From: CAYPHY01 sp964410625
Lineage (GTDB): Bacteria > Chloroflexota > Anaerolineae > Promineifilales > Promineifilaceae
DNA: 59,818 bases
Assembly (NCBI GenBank): GCA_964410625.1
Contig: CAYPHY010000031.1
Location: forward strand, 1 to 59,818
Reading direction: 5' to 3'
The notes under the pieces were generated by a model. It ran no database searches. It was not told where the DNA came from and worked only from the letters and a program-made list of their open reading frames with translations. Made by a program: the position numbers and the translations under genes. Below are positions 8,013 through 16,547 of this stretch, piece by piece (positions within the stretch are counted from its first letter, which is position 1; every line of letters starts with the position of its first letter).

Positions 8013-9269
8013 TTCTTCAGGGACTGGCATCAGGGCGGGTTGGCGGCGGCGATTGGGGTTTTGCTCGATGGCGGTTTCCACCTCTTCTAGCCACATGCGC
8101 GGCCACTTCTTAATCGCTTCCGCCTGGGCGGTCTGCACACGCCACAATAGGTCTTTGTCTTGCAATATCTGGCTGACCGTCTCTTCCAGGGCGTGCAACT
8201 TCTCCTGGATCTGCTTTTCGCGGCGATCGGCCGTTGCCTGCCGTTGGGTACTGTCCAATTCCATGTTGCGCCACTTTTTGTTGTCTTCCTGGCGGAACGA
8301 TTCCCAATGCGCTTCCAGACGTTTGGTTTCGACCCTCAACACTTCCAAAGCTTGTTGTTGTTGTTGCTCAATGTGGTCGCGGAAGGCGGGGATGGCGTCA
8401 ACGGCCGCTTTTGCTTCCTTATATTGGGTGGTGAACTTCAGCCACTCTTGTGAATAACGCTGCATGGTGGCCGCGAATTCATCCAGCGTGCGCTGCCAAC
8501 CCGCCAGGCGGCGATTGCGTTCATGTTCGCCCATTTGCACCTGCTCCGACCAATCCTTAATGCTCTCGCGTAGTTTGGCCTGTGCTTCGGTGATGCTCAT
8601 TAACGCTGCCTGGGTCTTTCCTGCGCCATCGCTCAAAATGTCGAGGCGATTTTGAATCGGCTCCCAACGTTTGCTGATCTCCATCAGCGTCGTTTGTACC
8701 TCGCTAATGCTGCGGTTGCTTTGCTTCTCTTTTTGTTCGAGGAAGGTGACAGCGCGTTCGGCCGCGTCAATTTGGCTGCGCAATGCTGCCATGTCGTTTT
8801 GCTGCACCGCGATCAGGTTTGCCAGACGCGCCTCCTCTGCTTGCCGCAGTTCCAGGTCCTGGCGCAGCCGGGGAATAACCGGCAACTCCTTGCGAATGTC
8901 AGCGATTTCGCGGGTCATCGCTTCGTGTTCCACACGTCGCAAGCGATCTAGCTCTTTCTCCGCCTCCACGCGCCGCGCATCATAACGCTCGATCATCTCC
9001 ACCATATCATCCTTGAAGTTCGCCAGTTGCACATCCACCTGTGGCAGCCGCGCAATCTGCATACTCAGCGTCCCTAGTTGCCGTTCCAGGTCCTGGATGC
9101 GCTGGTCGCGGGTGGCGATTTCGCGTGCCTGAAGCACCTCGCGCTGTTCCAGTTCGGCCAGTTTGCGCGTCGTCTTGCGCCGTTCCTCATCGAGCCACTC
9201 CACTCGTTTGCGTAGCTCGTTCATTTCTTGCTGATAGGAGAGATTCGTATTGTTTGTCTTGCTTGCCAT
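8010..9269 (-). CDS. long coiled-coil protein of unknown function
   Basis: A 419-residue hydrophilic protein, almost entirely heptad-patterned and rich in Glu, Arg, Gln and Leu from residue 10 to 380. It has no signal peptide, membrane segment or ATPase motif. The run of five Gln (around residue 305) and the stretch KRLEAHWESFRQEDNKKWRNM are typical of structural coiled coils. The short non-coiled C-terminus contains QNPNRRRQPALMPVPEE. The start is the ATG at 9269, preceded by GAGG; a GTG immediately upstream is also possible. It may be co-transcribed with selB across an 84-base repeat spacer, but nothing links it to selenium. No function can be assigned. Confidence 0.75.
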   Translation of the reverse strand: MASKTNNTNLSYQQEMNELRKRVEWLDEERRKTTRKLAELEQREVLQAREIATRDQRIQDLERQLGTLSMQIARLPQVDVQLANFKDDMVEMIERYDARRVEAEKELDRLRRVEHEAMTREIADIRKELPVIPRLRQDLELRQAEEARLANLIAVQQNDMAALRSQIDAAERAVTFLEQKEKQSNRSISEVQTTLMEISKRWEPIQNRLDILSDGAGKTQAALMSITEAQAKLRESIKDWSEQVQMGEHERNRRLAGWQRTLDEFAATMQRYSQEWLKFTTQYKEAKAAVDAIPAFRDHIEQQQQQALEVLRVETKRLEAHWESFRQEDNKKWRNMELDSTQRQATADRREKQIQEKLHALEETVSQILQDKDLLWRVQTAQAEAIKKWPRMWLEEVETAIEQNPNRRRQPALMPVPEE

Positions 9270-9632
9270 CACGATTCCTCTGTTTTGCAGTGGGCAGTTG
9301 TCGGTAATCGGTTTACTGGTATATCAGTTTACTAGTGTATTCGTTAGGCTAATATACCGATACACCAATCATACAAATATGCCAACCTACCATCCTCCAT
9401 GCTCTGCTCACTCTTTTGCTTGAGACGAGTTCATCAATCAGTTCATTATAACCCGCCCTACTTGACCGACAAAAACTATCATAAAACATGGCTCGTGAAA
9501 CTCATTCGTATTCATGTGAATTGTGCCACAACATGTTCCTATGCTGCCCGATCTATTGTGCCATGACGAGTTGCCTATAGATCTAGCTATGGTGGTATAC
9601 TATCCGTAAACAAACCATGTAACAGGTATCCT
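9270..9632. other. intergenic region with an inverted repeat
   Basis: No gene seen in 363 bases. An imperfect palindromic unit with arms GGTATAT (9318-9324) and ATATACC (9352-9358) lies in a tandem-like stretch (gtttactggtatatcagtttactagtgtat). A weak promoter-like pair, TTGCCT (9571) and TATACT (9596), has a 19-base spacer and precedes the gene at 9633. Confidence 0.4.
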
Positions 9633-9872
9633 GTGACCGAGAACGACATCATTGGCGACATTTCCCATATTGAAACTATTGCGAGTGGAACTGGTGTACA
9701 CATCCGTAAATACTTGAACAAGCGATATGGGCGTGGTCATTGGAGAAAACGGAAGGGTATAGCATTGGTGTTGGACAACAAAAATGTTCCGCGTCTCGCA
9801 GAAATTCATTGGTTCGAAGCCCAAGGTATTGGTAAAAGAGACTTCAAGCGCAAGAGGTGGATAGAGGATTGA
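9633..9872 (+). CDS. small basic conserved protein (79 aa), possible toxin-like partner
   Basis: A 79-residue, strongly basic protein with a GTG start (MTENDIIGDISHIETIASGT). The GTGVHIRKYLNKRYGRGHWRKRKG and EIHWFEAQGIGKRDFKRKR parts resemble small proteins seen in Cyanobacteria and Chloroflexota next to promiscuous stress or toxin-antitoxin genes. I cannot name a family with confidence. It is separated from the next gene by two bases (TGA at 9870-9872, GTG at 9875), so the two are surely co-translated. Confidence 0.65.
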   Translation: MTENDIIGDISHIETIASGTGVHIRKYLNKRYGRGHWRKRKGIALVLDNKNVPRLAEIHWFEAQGIGKRDFKRKRWIED

Positions 9873-9874
9873 CC

Positions 9875-10216
9875 GTGAAATATCTAAAATGTATTTACAA
9901 CACGGGAAATGAGGTTTCCCTTGATATAGGTGCTATCTATAGAGCGCTGCCAACTACACGAGTCGAGAATGAATCAGGGATGGTTCGGATTATTGATAAT
10001 GAGGGCGAAGATTACCTGTATCCGATCAACTGGTTTGAGGAAGTTTCTGAGAAGGAGTTGGCTGCTGGTTTATCTGAAATGGTAGCAGTTCATGTAAACG
10101 GTCTATCGAAGATAGCCATTCGTGATATGGCAAATGCTAAAGGCGTCTCTATGTCGGCACTGGTACGCGAGTGGATAGACGATAGGTTGGATTTACCCGA
10201 AGTGATGAACTCTTGA
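9875..10216 (+). CDS. small two-part protein: SH3-like N-terminus plus RHH-like C-terminus
   Basis: 113 residues. Residues 1-50 (KYLKCIYNTG...IYRALP...VRIIDNEGEDYLYPINWFEEV) form a conserved small beta domain common as a stand-alone protein in Cyanobacteria. Residues 65-113 (MVAVHVNGLSKIAIRDMANA...SALVREWIDDRL) look like a ribbon-helix-helix dimerisation domain. The fusion could bind DNA and act as an antitoxin for the upstream basic protein; this is inference. The start is the GTG at 9875, with GAGG seven bases upstream. An earlier in-frame GTG at 9857 would overlap the upstream gene and has no such site. Confidence 0.65.
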   Translation: MKYLKCIYNTGNEVSLDIGAIYRALPTTRVENESGMVRIIDNEGEDYLYPINWFEEVSEKELAAGLSEMVAVHVNGLSKIAIRDMANAKGVSMSALVREWIDDRLDLPEVMNS

Positions 10217-10230
10217 CTGTCCTTTAAAAG

Positions 10231-11379
10231 ATGCGAATTGGGATAGATTGCCGGTTGCCTTATTATCAGATGGGGGGGATTAGCCAGTATATTTTGCATT
10301 TGTTGCCCGCGCTGGCAGAATTGGATGGTGAGAATGAGTATTTGCTTTTTCACAGCCGCAAAGACGGCCGTTCCTACCTCACCTCGCAAACCAAAATCAA
10401 CACCAGCACTAACACCAACGCCCCCAACTTCCAACGGCGCACGCTATGGACGCCAGCCCACCACCGTCTGGAGCGATTCACGTTGGCGGCCGAACTCCTC
10501 CCCTACCAACTCGACCTCTTCCACAGCCCGGACTTCATCCCCCCGGCGGCCGGTGCACGCCGCCTGGTGATCACCGTCCACGACCTCAACTTCCTTTACT
10601 ATCCGCAGTTCTTGACAGCGGAGAGCTTGCGCTATTATGCCGGACAAATCGGCTGGGCGGCCGAACGGGCCGATGGGATCGCCGCCGACAGCGAGGCGAC
10701 GCGCCATGACCTGATCGAGCGTTTGAATGTACCGCCAGAGAAGGTGAGGACGATTCATCTGGCGGCTAACCCCCTCTACCAACAGGCGGTGGATGAAACG
10801 GCCGCCGACAAGACGTTGCAATCCTTCAACCTTCCGCGTGGCTTCCTGCTTTTCGTTGGTACGCTGGAGCCGCGCAAGAATGTGCCATTGCTATTGCGCG
10901 TCTATCACCAGTTGCGGCAGGAGCATGGGTTGGATCGGCCGCTGGTCTTGGTCGGCGGCAAGGGCTGGATTTACGAGGAGATTTTTGCCACAATTCGCGA
11001 GTTGCAATTAAGTAACCATGTCCACCATCTGCAGGGGGTCGGTGATCAGCAATTGTCGCATCTCTATTCGGCCGCCGCGCTCCTGGCCATCCCTTCCTTT
11101 TATGAAGGCTTTGGTTTGCCGGTGTTGGAAGCGATGCACTGTGGTTGTCCGGTGGTGGCCGCCAATCGCGGTTCGCTGCCAGAGGTGGGGGGAACGGCCG
11201 CTATCCTCCTTGATGTAGAGGATGAGGACGCCTGGGCCGCCACGCTTTGGCGTGTGTTGACTGACTCTGCCTTGCGAGAGAGGATGAGCACTGACGGCCG
11301 CCAACAGGCCGCTCAATTCACCTGGGACAAAACGGCCGCGGCCACGCTTGAAATGTATAGAAGTATCGCTGCGGCATAA
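10231..11379 (+). CDS. GT4 family glycosyltransferase
   Basis: A 382-residue GT-B enzyme, close in layout to mannosyl/rhamnosyl transferases of the WbaZ/MtfA type. The N-terminal domain begins MRIGIDCRLPYYQMGGISQY (glycine-rich donor/acceptor loop) and includes LVITVHDLNFLYYP. The C-terminal domain has FVGTLEPRKN (a K-containing motif for the nucleotide sugar) and the EX7E motif in PSFYEGFGLPVLEAMHCGCP. Residues about 52-70 (TSQTKINTSTNTNAPN) are low-complexity and possibly repeat-derived. The start is 15 bases after the upstream gene, so it may share a transcript. It probably acts at the cytoplasmic side of the membrane in surface glycan assembly. Confidence 0.85.
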   Translation: MRIGIDCRLPYYQMGGISQYILHLLPALAELDGENEYLLFHSRKDGRSYLTSQTKINTSTNTNAPNFQRRTLWTPAHHRLERFTLAAELLPYQLDLFHSPDFIPPAAGARRLVITVHDLNFLYYPQFLTAESLRYYAGQIGWAAERADGIAADSEATRHDLIERLNVPPEKVRTIHLAANPLYQQAVDETAADKTLQSFNLPRGFLLFVGTLEPRKNVPLLLRVYHQLRQEHGLDRPLVLVGGKGWIYEEIFATIRELQLSNHVHHLQGVGDQQLSHLYSAAALLAIPSFYEGFGLPVLEAMHCGCPVVAANRGSLPEVGGTAAILLDVEDEDAWAATLWRVLTDSALRERMSTDGRQQAAQFTWDKTAAATLEMYRSIAAA

Positions 11380-11382
11380 TCA

Positions 11383-11460
11383 AGTCTCCTAGTCTCCCAG
11401 TCTCCTAATCTCAGAGAGTAAGAGACTGGGAGACCAGGAGACTGGAGATTAAGAGACTGG
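11383..11460. repeat. intergenic repeat family C (AGACTGGGAGAC units), copy 1
   Basis: Left arm AGTCTCCTAGTCTCCCAGTC and right arm of GAGACTGGGAGACCAGGAGACTGG units, complementary over most of their length. It fills the entire spacer between two GT4 genes, starting three bases after the first gene's stop. Others are at 17480-17558, 36061-36111 and 38590-38680. Confidence 0.8.
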
Positions 11461-11463
11461 TTG

Positions 11464-12678
11464 ATGAAGATTTTGTTGCTGACGCCACAGTTGCCTTATC
11501 CGCCGCGACAGGGGACGAGTTTGCGGAACTACCATATTATTCGCGGGTTGGCCGGGCGGCACGGGTTGTCATTACTCAGTTTTGCGGAAGGGGAGCCAAC
11601 GGCCGAAGCACTTGCTGTCTTGGAGGGGTTAGGGGTGCGGGTGCTGACCGTTCCCGCGCCGGGACGCTCGGTGGCGCAACGGCTGCGCGGGCTATTAACT
11701 AGCGGCCAACCCGATATGGCGCAGCGGCTGGCGAGCGGTGCCTTTGAGCAGGCATTGGCCCACTGGTTGCAAGCGGAAGCGTTTGCGATCGTACAAATTG
11801 AAGGGCTGGAGCTGGCGCGATACCTCCCCACCATTCGCCGCCTATCCCCCGCCAGCCAGATCGTTTTTGACAACCACAACGCGGAGACAGCCTTGCAACA
11901 ACGAGCGCTGCTGACGGATAGGGACAACCCGCGCCGTTGGGCAGCGGCCGTCTACTCCTGGCTGCAAGTCGGTCGTTTGCGCCGCTTTGAGAGCTGGGCG
12001 TGCCGCACGGCCGATGCGCTGGTGGCAGTCAGTGAACGGGATGCTGCCGCCATGCGCCAGCTATCGCCGCAGAAAGCAGTGACTGTGATCCCTAACAGCA
12101 TTGACGTGGGGCAATACGACCAACCATTTACGCCGTCCCTATTGCCCGGCCCTTTCGATTTGGTGTTCAGCGGCAAGATGGATTACCGGCCGAATGTGGA
12201 TGGGGTGCTATGGTTTGCCGAGGCGGTTTGGCCGCTGTTGCGTGTGGAACGGCCGCAAACCACCTGGGCGATTGTCGGGCAAAAGCCGCACCGGCAGTTG
12301 GAGCGATTGAAGGGGGAGCCAGGGATCACGCTCACCGGTCAGGTGGAGAGCATCTTTCCCTATCTCGCCGCTTCCACGCTCTACATCATGCCTTTGCGCA
12401 TTGGCAGCGGCACGCGGCTGAAGCTGCTGGAAGCGATGGCGGCAGGGATGGCAGTGGTCAGCACGGCGGTGGGGGCAGAAGGTTTTCCGTTGCAAAGCGG
12501 CGGAGAAGTGATGATTGCCGATTCGGCCGAACAGATGGCAGAGACGATTTTGGAGCTACTGGAGGATGCGGAAAGACGGCGGCGTTTGGGCACGGCCGCG
12601 CGTGCGTTTGCCGCCAGCTATGATTGGCGGCGCGTCGTACCGCTGTTTGATGAAGTCTATCAGCGGGTCACCAGTTGA
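11464..12678 (+). CDS. GT4 family glycosyltransferase
   Basis: A 404-residue GT-B enzyme. The N-terminus MKILLLTPQLPYPPRQGTSL has the proline/glycine loop of sugar transferases often grouped with the exosortase-associated (XrtA) class. The C-terminal half includes LVFSGKMDYRPNVDGVLWF, TLTGQVESIFPYLAAS and the nucleotide-sugar loop PLRIGSGTRLKLLEAMAAG with its conserved EX7E-like acid. The frame also has an in-frame TTG directly before the ATG, but the ATG at 11464 is the natural start. It follows another GT4 gene and is separated from it only by repeat DNA. Confidence 0.85.
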   Translation: MKILLLTPQLPYPPRQGTSLRNYHIIRGLAGRHGLSLLSFAEGEPTAEALAVLEGLGVRVLTVPAPGRSVAQRLRGLLTSGQPDMAQRLASGAFEQALAHWLQAEAFAIVQIEGLELARYLPTIRRLSPASQIVFDNHNAETALQQRALLTDRDNPRRWAAAVYSWLQVGRLRRFESWACRTADALVAVSERDAAAMRQLSPQKAVTVIPNSIDVGQYDQPFTPSLLPGPFDLVFSGKMDYRPNVDGVLWFAEAVWPLLRVERPQTTWAIVGQKPHRQLERLKGEPGITLTGQVESIFPYLAASTLYIMPLRIGSGTRLKLLEAMAAGMAVVSTAVGAEGFPLQSGGEVMIADSAEQMAETILELLEDAERRRRLGTAARAFAASYDWRRVVPLFDEVYQRVTS

Positions 12679-12695
12679 AACCCTGAGAAACAACT

Positions 12696-12741
12696 AGAAA
12701 CCCGGTTTCGGCAACTTCGTTACTTGAGAAACCGGGTTTCT
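12696..12741. terminator. hairpin between convergent genes (family E repeat)
   Basis: AGAAACCCGGTTTC (12696-12709) pairs with GAAACCGGGTTTCT (12728-12741). It lies between the convergent ends at 12678 and 12759, where a bidirectional terminator is expected, and shares its core with the hairpins at 5114 and 37404. Confidence 0.55.
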
Positions 12742-12758
12742 AAACTCACAACTCTACA

Positions 12759-14099
12759 TTAACGGCCGCCTAACGGTCTCCCGCGTCCGCCCAACGGTCG
12801 TCCGCGATTGCCCATGCCACCGGAACCACCGTTCTCGTCGTCCTCATCATCGGCGGGGACAACCACCTGGCCGGCGACATCTGTCTCATCTTCGGCGGGA
12901 ACCGGTGTGATGCCCGGCTCTACCGGTACATCAGAGGGCCAGGCCACTTCTAAGGCATGGCATTGGCCACGCGCCAGCCAGCCGTAAGTTGTGCCAGGGG
13001 CCGGGTTGAGCATCACCATCTCTATCGGCGGGCTACCGTCTTCGGGATGGTAGAAGACCTGGACGTAAACGGTGGGGAAGGTGATGTCAATATCACGCAC
13101 CCAGCCGCTGTCTTCCCAGCCCTCTTCAGCCCACCAGGAGTAAAGGACACGGCCGCCCACTTCCTGCACCACATACAGCCCGCGCCGGGCAACGTCGCCA
13201 CCCACTTCAAAGTTGATCCGCAAACAAGCGTTCAAACGCGGCTCTTTGGTTGGCGTGGGGGATGGCGTCTGCAAAGGCTCCGGCTCGTTTGTCGCCGTCG
13301 GCGTAGGTGAGATCACGCGCGTGCTGACCGGCGGGGTCTCCGTGGCCGTTGGCGTTGCCGAAGGTTGCATTGTGCCGGTTGGGGTTGGTGTTTGCGTCAA
13401 TTGCGCCGGTTCCGTCGGCGTTGGCGTCAACGTCTGCGTTAGAACGACGGTCGCGGTCGGCGTCAACGATGGCCCGGCCGTCGGGGTGATGGTTGCCGTC
13501 GCGGTTGGTGTGGTTGGCGTCAACGTGCTGGTGGCCGTCATCGTCGGCGTGATCGTCGCTGTGGGGCTGATCACCGTCGAAGTCGGCGTGGCCGTCACCA
13601 CAGAGTCACAGGGTTCGACCCAGATGCCGATGCTATCTTCGGCAAACATCCGCAACGCGCCGCTGGCTTCGGCCGTAAAACGACCGCGCACAACCATGCC
13701 CTGTGGTGTTTCGTGGACGGCCGCGTCGTTGATATAGAAATGATTGACGCGATCATCGGGATCGTCATCAATGATTAAATATTCAACCACGCAACCAGCC
13801 GTCACCTGTCCAAAGTCCGCCCAGGTGTTGTGATAGGAATCAGGCGCTTCGCCCGCGTTGGACGACCACACTTGTTCTTTGAAACCGGCAGTGAAATCCG
13901 GCCCCGGCACCAACTCAAAGCCAAACGGCCGGCGCTTGACAATGAAGTTTTGCGACGGGTCAATTGTATACGATCCCTCTCCACCCAGATATGTGGCGGC
14001 CGGAACACCGCCAGGAATAACGTCCCCTATTTGCTGCAATGACAGAACCCAGAGTGTCAGGACTCCTAAAAGGGTTAAAATACCAATGAAGCGTTTCAT
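12759..14099 (-). CDS. secreted protein with Thr/Pro-rich linker
   Basis: A 446-residue exported protein. The signal peptide is MKRFIGILTLLGVLTLWVL; an in-frame ATG at 14195 is unlikely because it lies inside a hairpin. Residues about 30-165 form a soluble beta-rich domain with two Cys. Residues about 167-285 are a Thr/Pro linker of TATPT-type units, typical of extracellular Chloroflexota proteins and a likely O-glycosylation target. A second beta domain follows (LNACLRINFEVGGDVARRGL onward). The C-terminus ends in Gly/Arg repeats (RGRPLGGRGRPLGGR), with an acidic DDEDDENGG block before it. The function is unknown. The linker also makes a spurious Val/Gly-rich frame on the other strand. Confidence 0.75.
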   Translation of the reverse strand: MKRFIGILTLLGVLTLWVLSLQQIGDVIPGGVPAATYLGGEGSYTIDPSQNFIVKRRPFGFELVPGPDFTAGFKEQVWSSNAGEAPDSYHNTWADFGQVTAGCVVEYLIIDDDPDDRVNHFYINDAAVHETPQGMVVRGRFTAEASGALRMFAEDSIGIWVEPCDSVVTATPTSTVISPTATITPTMTATSTLTPTTPTATATITPTAGPSLTPTATVVLTQTLTPTPTEPAQLTQTPTPTGTMQPSATPTATETPPVSTRVISPTPTATNEPEPLQTPSPTPTKEPRLNACLRINFEVGGDVARRGLYVVQEVGGRVLYSWWAEEGWEDSGWVRDIDITFPTVYVQVFYHPEDGSPPIEMVMLNPAPGTTYGWLARGQCHALEVAWPSDVPVEPGITPVPAEDETDVAGQVVVPADDEDDENGGSGGMGNRGRPLGGRGRPLGGR

Positions 14100-14194
14100 A
14101 CTACCACTACTCACTTCCCGGATGTATAGACTCGCCCCTACATCCGGCTCTACTACTGATACCTTGACGGACTCTTGACCTCCCAGATCAACCA

Positions 14195-14234
14195 ATAGCC
14201 AGAAAACCGAAGCTGTGTTCGGTTTTCTGGCTAT
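14195..14234. terminator. strong 16-bp perfect hairpin
   Basis: ATAGCCAGAAAACCGA (14195-14210), loop AGCTGTGT, then the exact complement (14219-14234). It lies in the 270-base gap upstream of the secreted protein gene and downstream of the M24 peptidase gene, both read leftward. A terminator for the M24 gene would be expected on its other side, so the role (terminator of an unseen transcript, attenuator or repeat) is open. Confidence 0.5.
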
Positions 14235-14368
14235 CAGTTTATCATTGCGGATAGTACTCTCACGCGAAAGAGCCGTGAATTTTTACGCACTATCGCTGAA
14301 CATATATCCGTGCTATATCTGGAACGTCTACCTATACATACGAGTTCCAGACTATTCGGTATATGACC

Positions 14369-15442
14369 CTAGAGTAGCGGTATTTCAGGTATTTTTGCAC
14401 ACTTTGAGAGTGAAAGAACCCCCGATTCCCTAACCAACACGAGATCTTCGATACGTACCCCACCCCAACCAGGGATATATACTCCCGGTTCAACGGTCGT
14501 CACTGCGCCATCAGGGAGCGTTTCCTTTTCCATTAACCTTGATAGCGAGGGCTTCTCATGAATATCCAGCCCCACCCCATGCCCCAGACCATGACCAAAT
14601 TGGTCGCCATAACCAGCGGCCGTGATCGGGTCGCGTGCCAGTGCATCAATCGCTTTGCAATTCATACCCGGCCGGATGTTCTCTAGCACTTGGGTTTGGG
14701 CGGCAAGCACGATGTTATAAATCTCCCAGAATTTCGCATCAGGCTCGCTGCCCAGATAAAAAGTGCGCGTCATATCGCTTTTGTAGCCCGCCACCTGTGC
14801 GCCCAGGTCAACAACGATAGCGTCACCGGCTTGCAACGCCCGTTCGCCGGGATGGTGATGGGGGAGGGCGCTGTTAGGGCCGGAGGCGACAATGACCGGA
14901 AAGGCGACGCTTTCCGCGCCCCCCTCGCGCACCCACTGTTCCAGCTTCCAGGCCACTTCACGCTCGCTCATCCCCGGCCGGGCGAGGGTATTCATCTGTG
15001 CCATCGCCTGGTCGGCGATGGCGGCCGCCTGGCGCATGGTTGCCACTTCGTCGGCCGTTTTCACCTGGCGCAACATCTCCAACGTCGGCGAGAGCGACGC
15101 CCATTGGTAGCCATCCAGCTTTTGCCACGCCTCATAATCGGCGACGCTCATATTGGCCGCTTCGATGCCAATGCGTTTGACCTTGCCCATTTCCAGGAAC
15201 TTCTTGTTGTCGTCCTTTTGGCGGCGATGTTGGTAGAGCGTGAAAGCTGGGGCTTGTTGCTGCGCCTGCTCCCAATAGCGGAAGTCGGTGGAGATGATCG
15301 CCTGGTCGCGGGTGATCAGCAGTTGCCCGGCCGAGCCGGTGAAGCCGCTGAGCCAGCGGCGGTTGCTGGCCCCGGTGATCAACACCCCATCCACTTTCCA
15401 CTCATCAAATTGGGTGCGCAGACTTTGTAAACGATCTGACAT
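14369..15442 (-). CDS. M24 family Xaa-Pro aminopeptidase/dipeptidase
   Basis: A 357-residue metalloenzyme cleaving X-Pro bonds. The N-terminal creatinase-like domain runs to about residue 125. The catalytic pita-bread fold then contributes the metal ligands: Asp in VVDLGAQVAGYKSDMTRTF (two Asp), His in FGHGLGHGVGLDIHE, Glu in TTVEPGVYI and Glu in GGVRIEDL. The C-terminus after VLVRESG is unusual (VLSLSKCAKIPEIPLL) and may come from inserted repeat DNA. A paralogue with the same architecture lies at 47173. selD is the next gene upstream on the same strand, 52 bases away. Confidence 0.9.
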   Translation of the reverse strand: MSDRLQSLRTQFDEWKVDGVLITGASNRRWLSGFTGSAGQLLITRDQAIISTDFRYWEQAQQQAPAFTLYQHRRQKDDNKKFLEMGKVKRIGIEAANMSVADYEAWQKLDGYQWASLSPTLEMLRQVKTADEVATMRQAAAIADQAMAQMNTLARPGMSEREVAWKLEQWVREGGAESVAFPVIVASGPNSALPHHHPGERALQAGDAIVVDLGAQVAGYKSDMTRTFYLGSEPDAKFWEIYNIVLAAQTQVLENIRPGMNCKAIDALARDPITAAGYGDQFGHGLGHGVGLDIHEKPSLSRLMEKETLPDGAVTTVEPGVYIPGWGGVRIEDLVLVRESGVLSLSKCAKIPEIPLL

Positions 15443-15494
15443 AGTTCCTTCCTTTTTACGTCTAACAAAATAGTTACGCGGATTTGTCTATTAT

Positions 15495-16535
15495 TTAGGA
15501 TTCCAACCGAACTCGGCCGTCCCCCGCCATCACCTCTCCAACGACAAACGCCGCTTTACACTGCTTCTGGAACGGCGCTACTTGCTCCGGGGCGAGGGCG
15601 ACCAGCAGGCCGCCGGATGTCTCTGGTGTGTAGGCCAGCTCTTGGAACAGCGTTGGCACGGCCGTTCCCGCCGTTACCCATTGGCGGAAGTGCTGGTAGT
15701 TGTTGCCCATGCCGCCGGGGAACGCCCCTGCTTCGGCATAGCCGAGCGTGCCGGGCAGCCATTGCAGTTGCGCGGCCGAGAAGCGAAAGTCCACCCCGCC
15801 CGCCCGTGCCATTTCAGTCGCATGGCCGAGCAAACCGAAACCGGTGATGTCGGTCATCGCCGACGCACTGGCGGCCTGGGCGGCGGCCGCCGCTTGCCCG
15901 TTGAGTTGTTTCATGCTGGCGACGGCCGCTGCCACATCCGCTTCGGCCGCTATTCCACGCTTCAATGCCGTTGTCACCACGCCCACGCCGAGTGGCTTGG
16001 TCAGCAACAACACATCCCCCGGCCGTGCTCCCCCCTTGGTCTTCAGCTGTGCCGGATGAATGATCCCGGTCACCGCCAGCCCATACTTTGGCTCTTTGTC
16101 GGAAACGCTATGACCACCAGCGATTACCGCCCCCGCTTCGGCCACCTTTTCCGCCCCACCGCGCAGGATTTCGCGCAAAATGGCCGGGTCAAGGTCGTCG
16201 GGGAAGGCGACGAGGTTGATGGCGAAGAGGGGACGGCCGCCCATCGCATAGATGTCGGAGAGCGCGTTGGCGGCGGCAATCGCCCCAAAGTCATAGGGAT
16301 CATCCACCACCGGCGGAAAGAAGTCGGTGGTAGCGATGATCGCCTGCTCCTCGTTGAGTTGGTAGACGGCCGCGTCATCGGCCGCGCTCAATCCAACCAA
16401 CAAATCAGGATAGTCCTGCGGGTCGAAGGCCATGCGTATCGGCTGTAACAGTTGCTCCAGCGCCGCCGGAGCCAGCTTTGACGCTCAACCAGCGCAAGAG
16501 GCCAGCGAGGTCAAACGGATAGATTGCTCGGTCAT
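15495..16535 (-). CDS. selD: selenide, water dikinase SelD, itself a selenoprotein (UGA = Sec at codon 17)
   Basis: Makes selenophosphate from selenide and ATP for Sec synthesis. The ATG-only frame starts at MAFDPQDYPDLLVGLSAADD (16433), which lacks the catalytic N-terminus. Reading upstream in the same frame, through one TGA (16485-16487), gives MTEQSIRLTSLASCAG-U-ASKLAPAAL from an ATG at 16533-16535. This aligns residue for residue with E. coli SelD (IRLT motif; U at the position of catalytic Cys17; K20 conserved), and the total becomes 346 residues, against 347 in E. coli. A hairpin starts 13 bases after the UGA. The rest has the glycine-rich ATP-binding features (SGGLLVAL, GGHSVSDKEPKYG). 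SelB is encoded 7.5 kb away. Confidence 0.9.
16454..16472 (-). promoter_or_regulatory. candidate bacterial SECIS hairpin of selD
   Basis: In the mRNA sense, GCUCCGG pairs with CUGGAGC (seven pairs, one of them G-U) around the loop CGGCG. The stem starts 13 nucleotides after the UGA and the loop begins 20 nucleotides after it, in the range used by bacterial SelB. The loop contains G bases, as SelB recognition usually requires. The fold is read by eye, not calculated. Confidence 0.6.
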
Positions 16536-16547
16536 GCCTTATGTATC

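Noticed and set aside
11383..11460. CRISPR-like array from the AGACTGGGAG units
   Set aside because: Units are short, adjacent and in both orientations; there are no spacers of constant length and no cas genes in the window.
13213..13737. Val/Gly-rich frame opposite the Thr/Pro linker
   Set aside because: A mirror of the ACN-rich linker codons; the same happens at 19314-19817.
15582..16448. 288-codon frame opposite selD
   Set aside because: Antisense shadow; His/Arg/Gly-rich with no domain.
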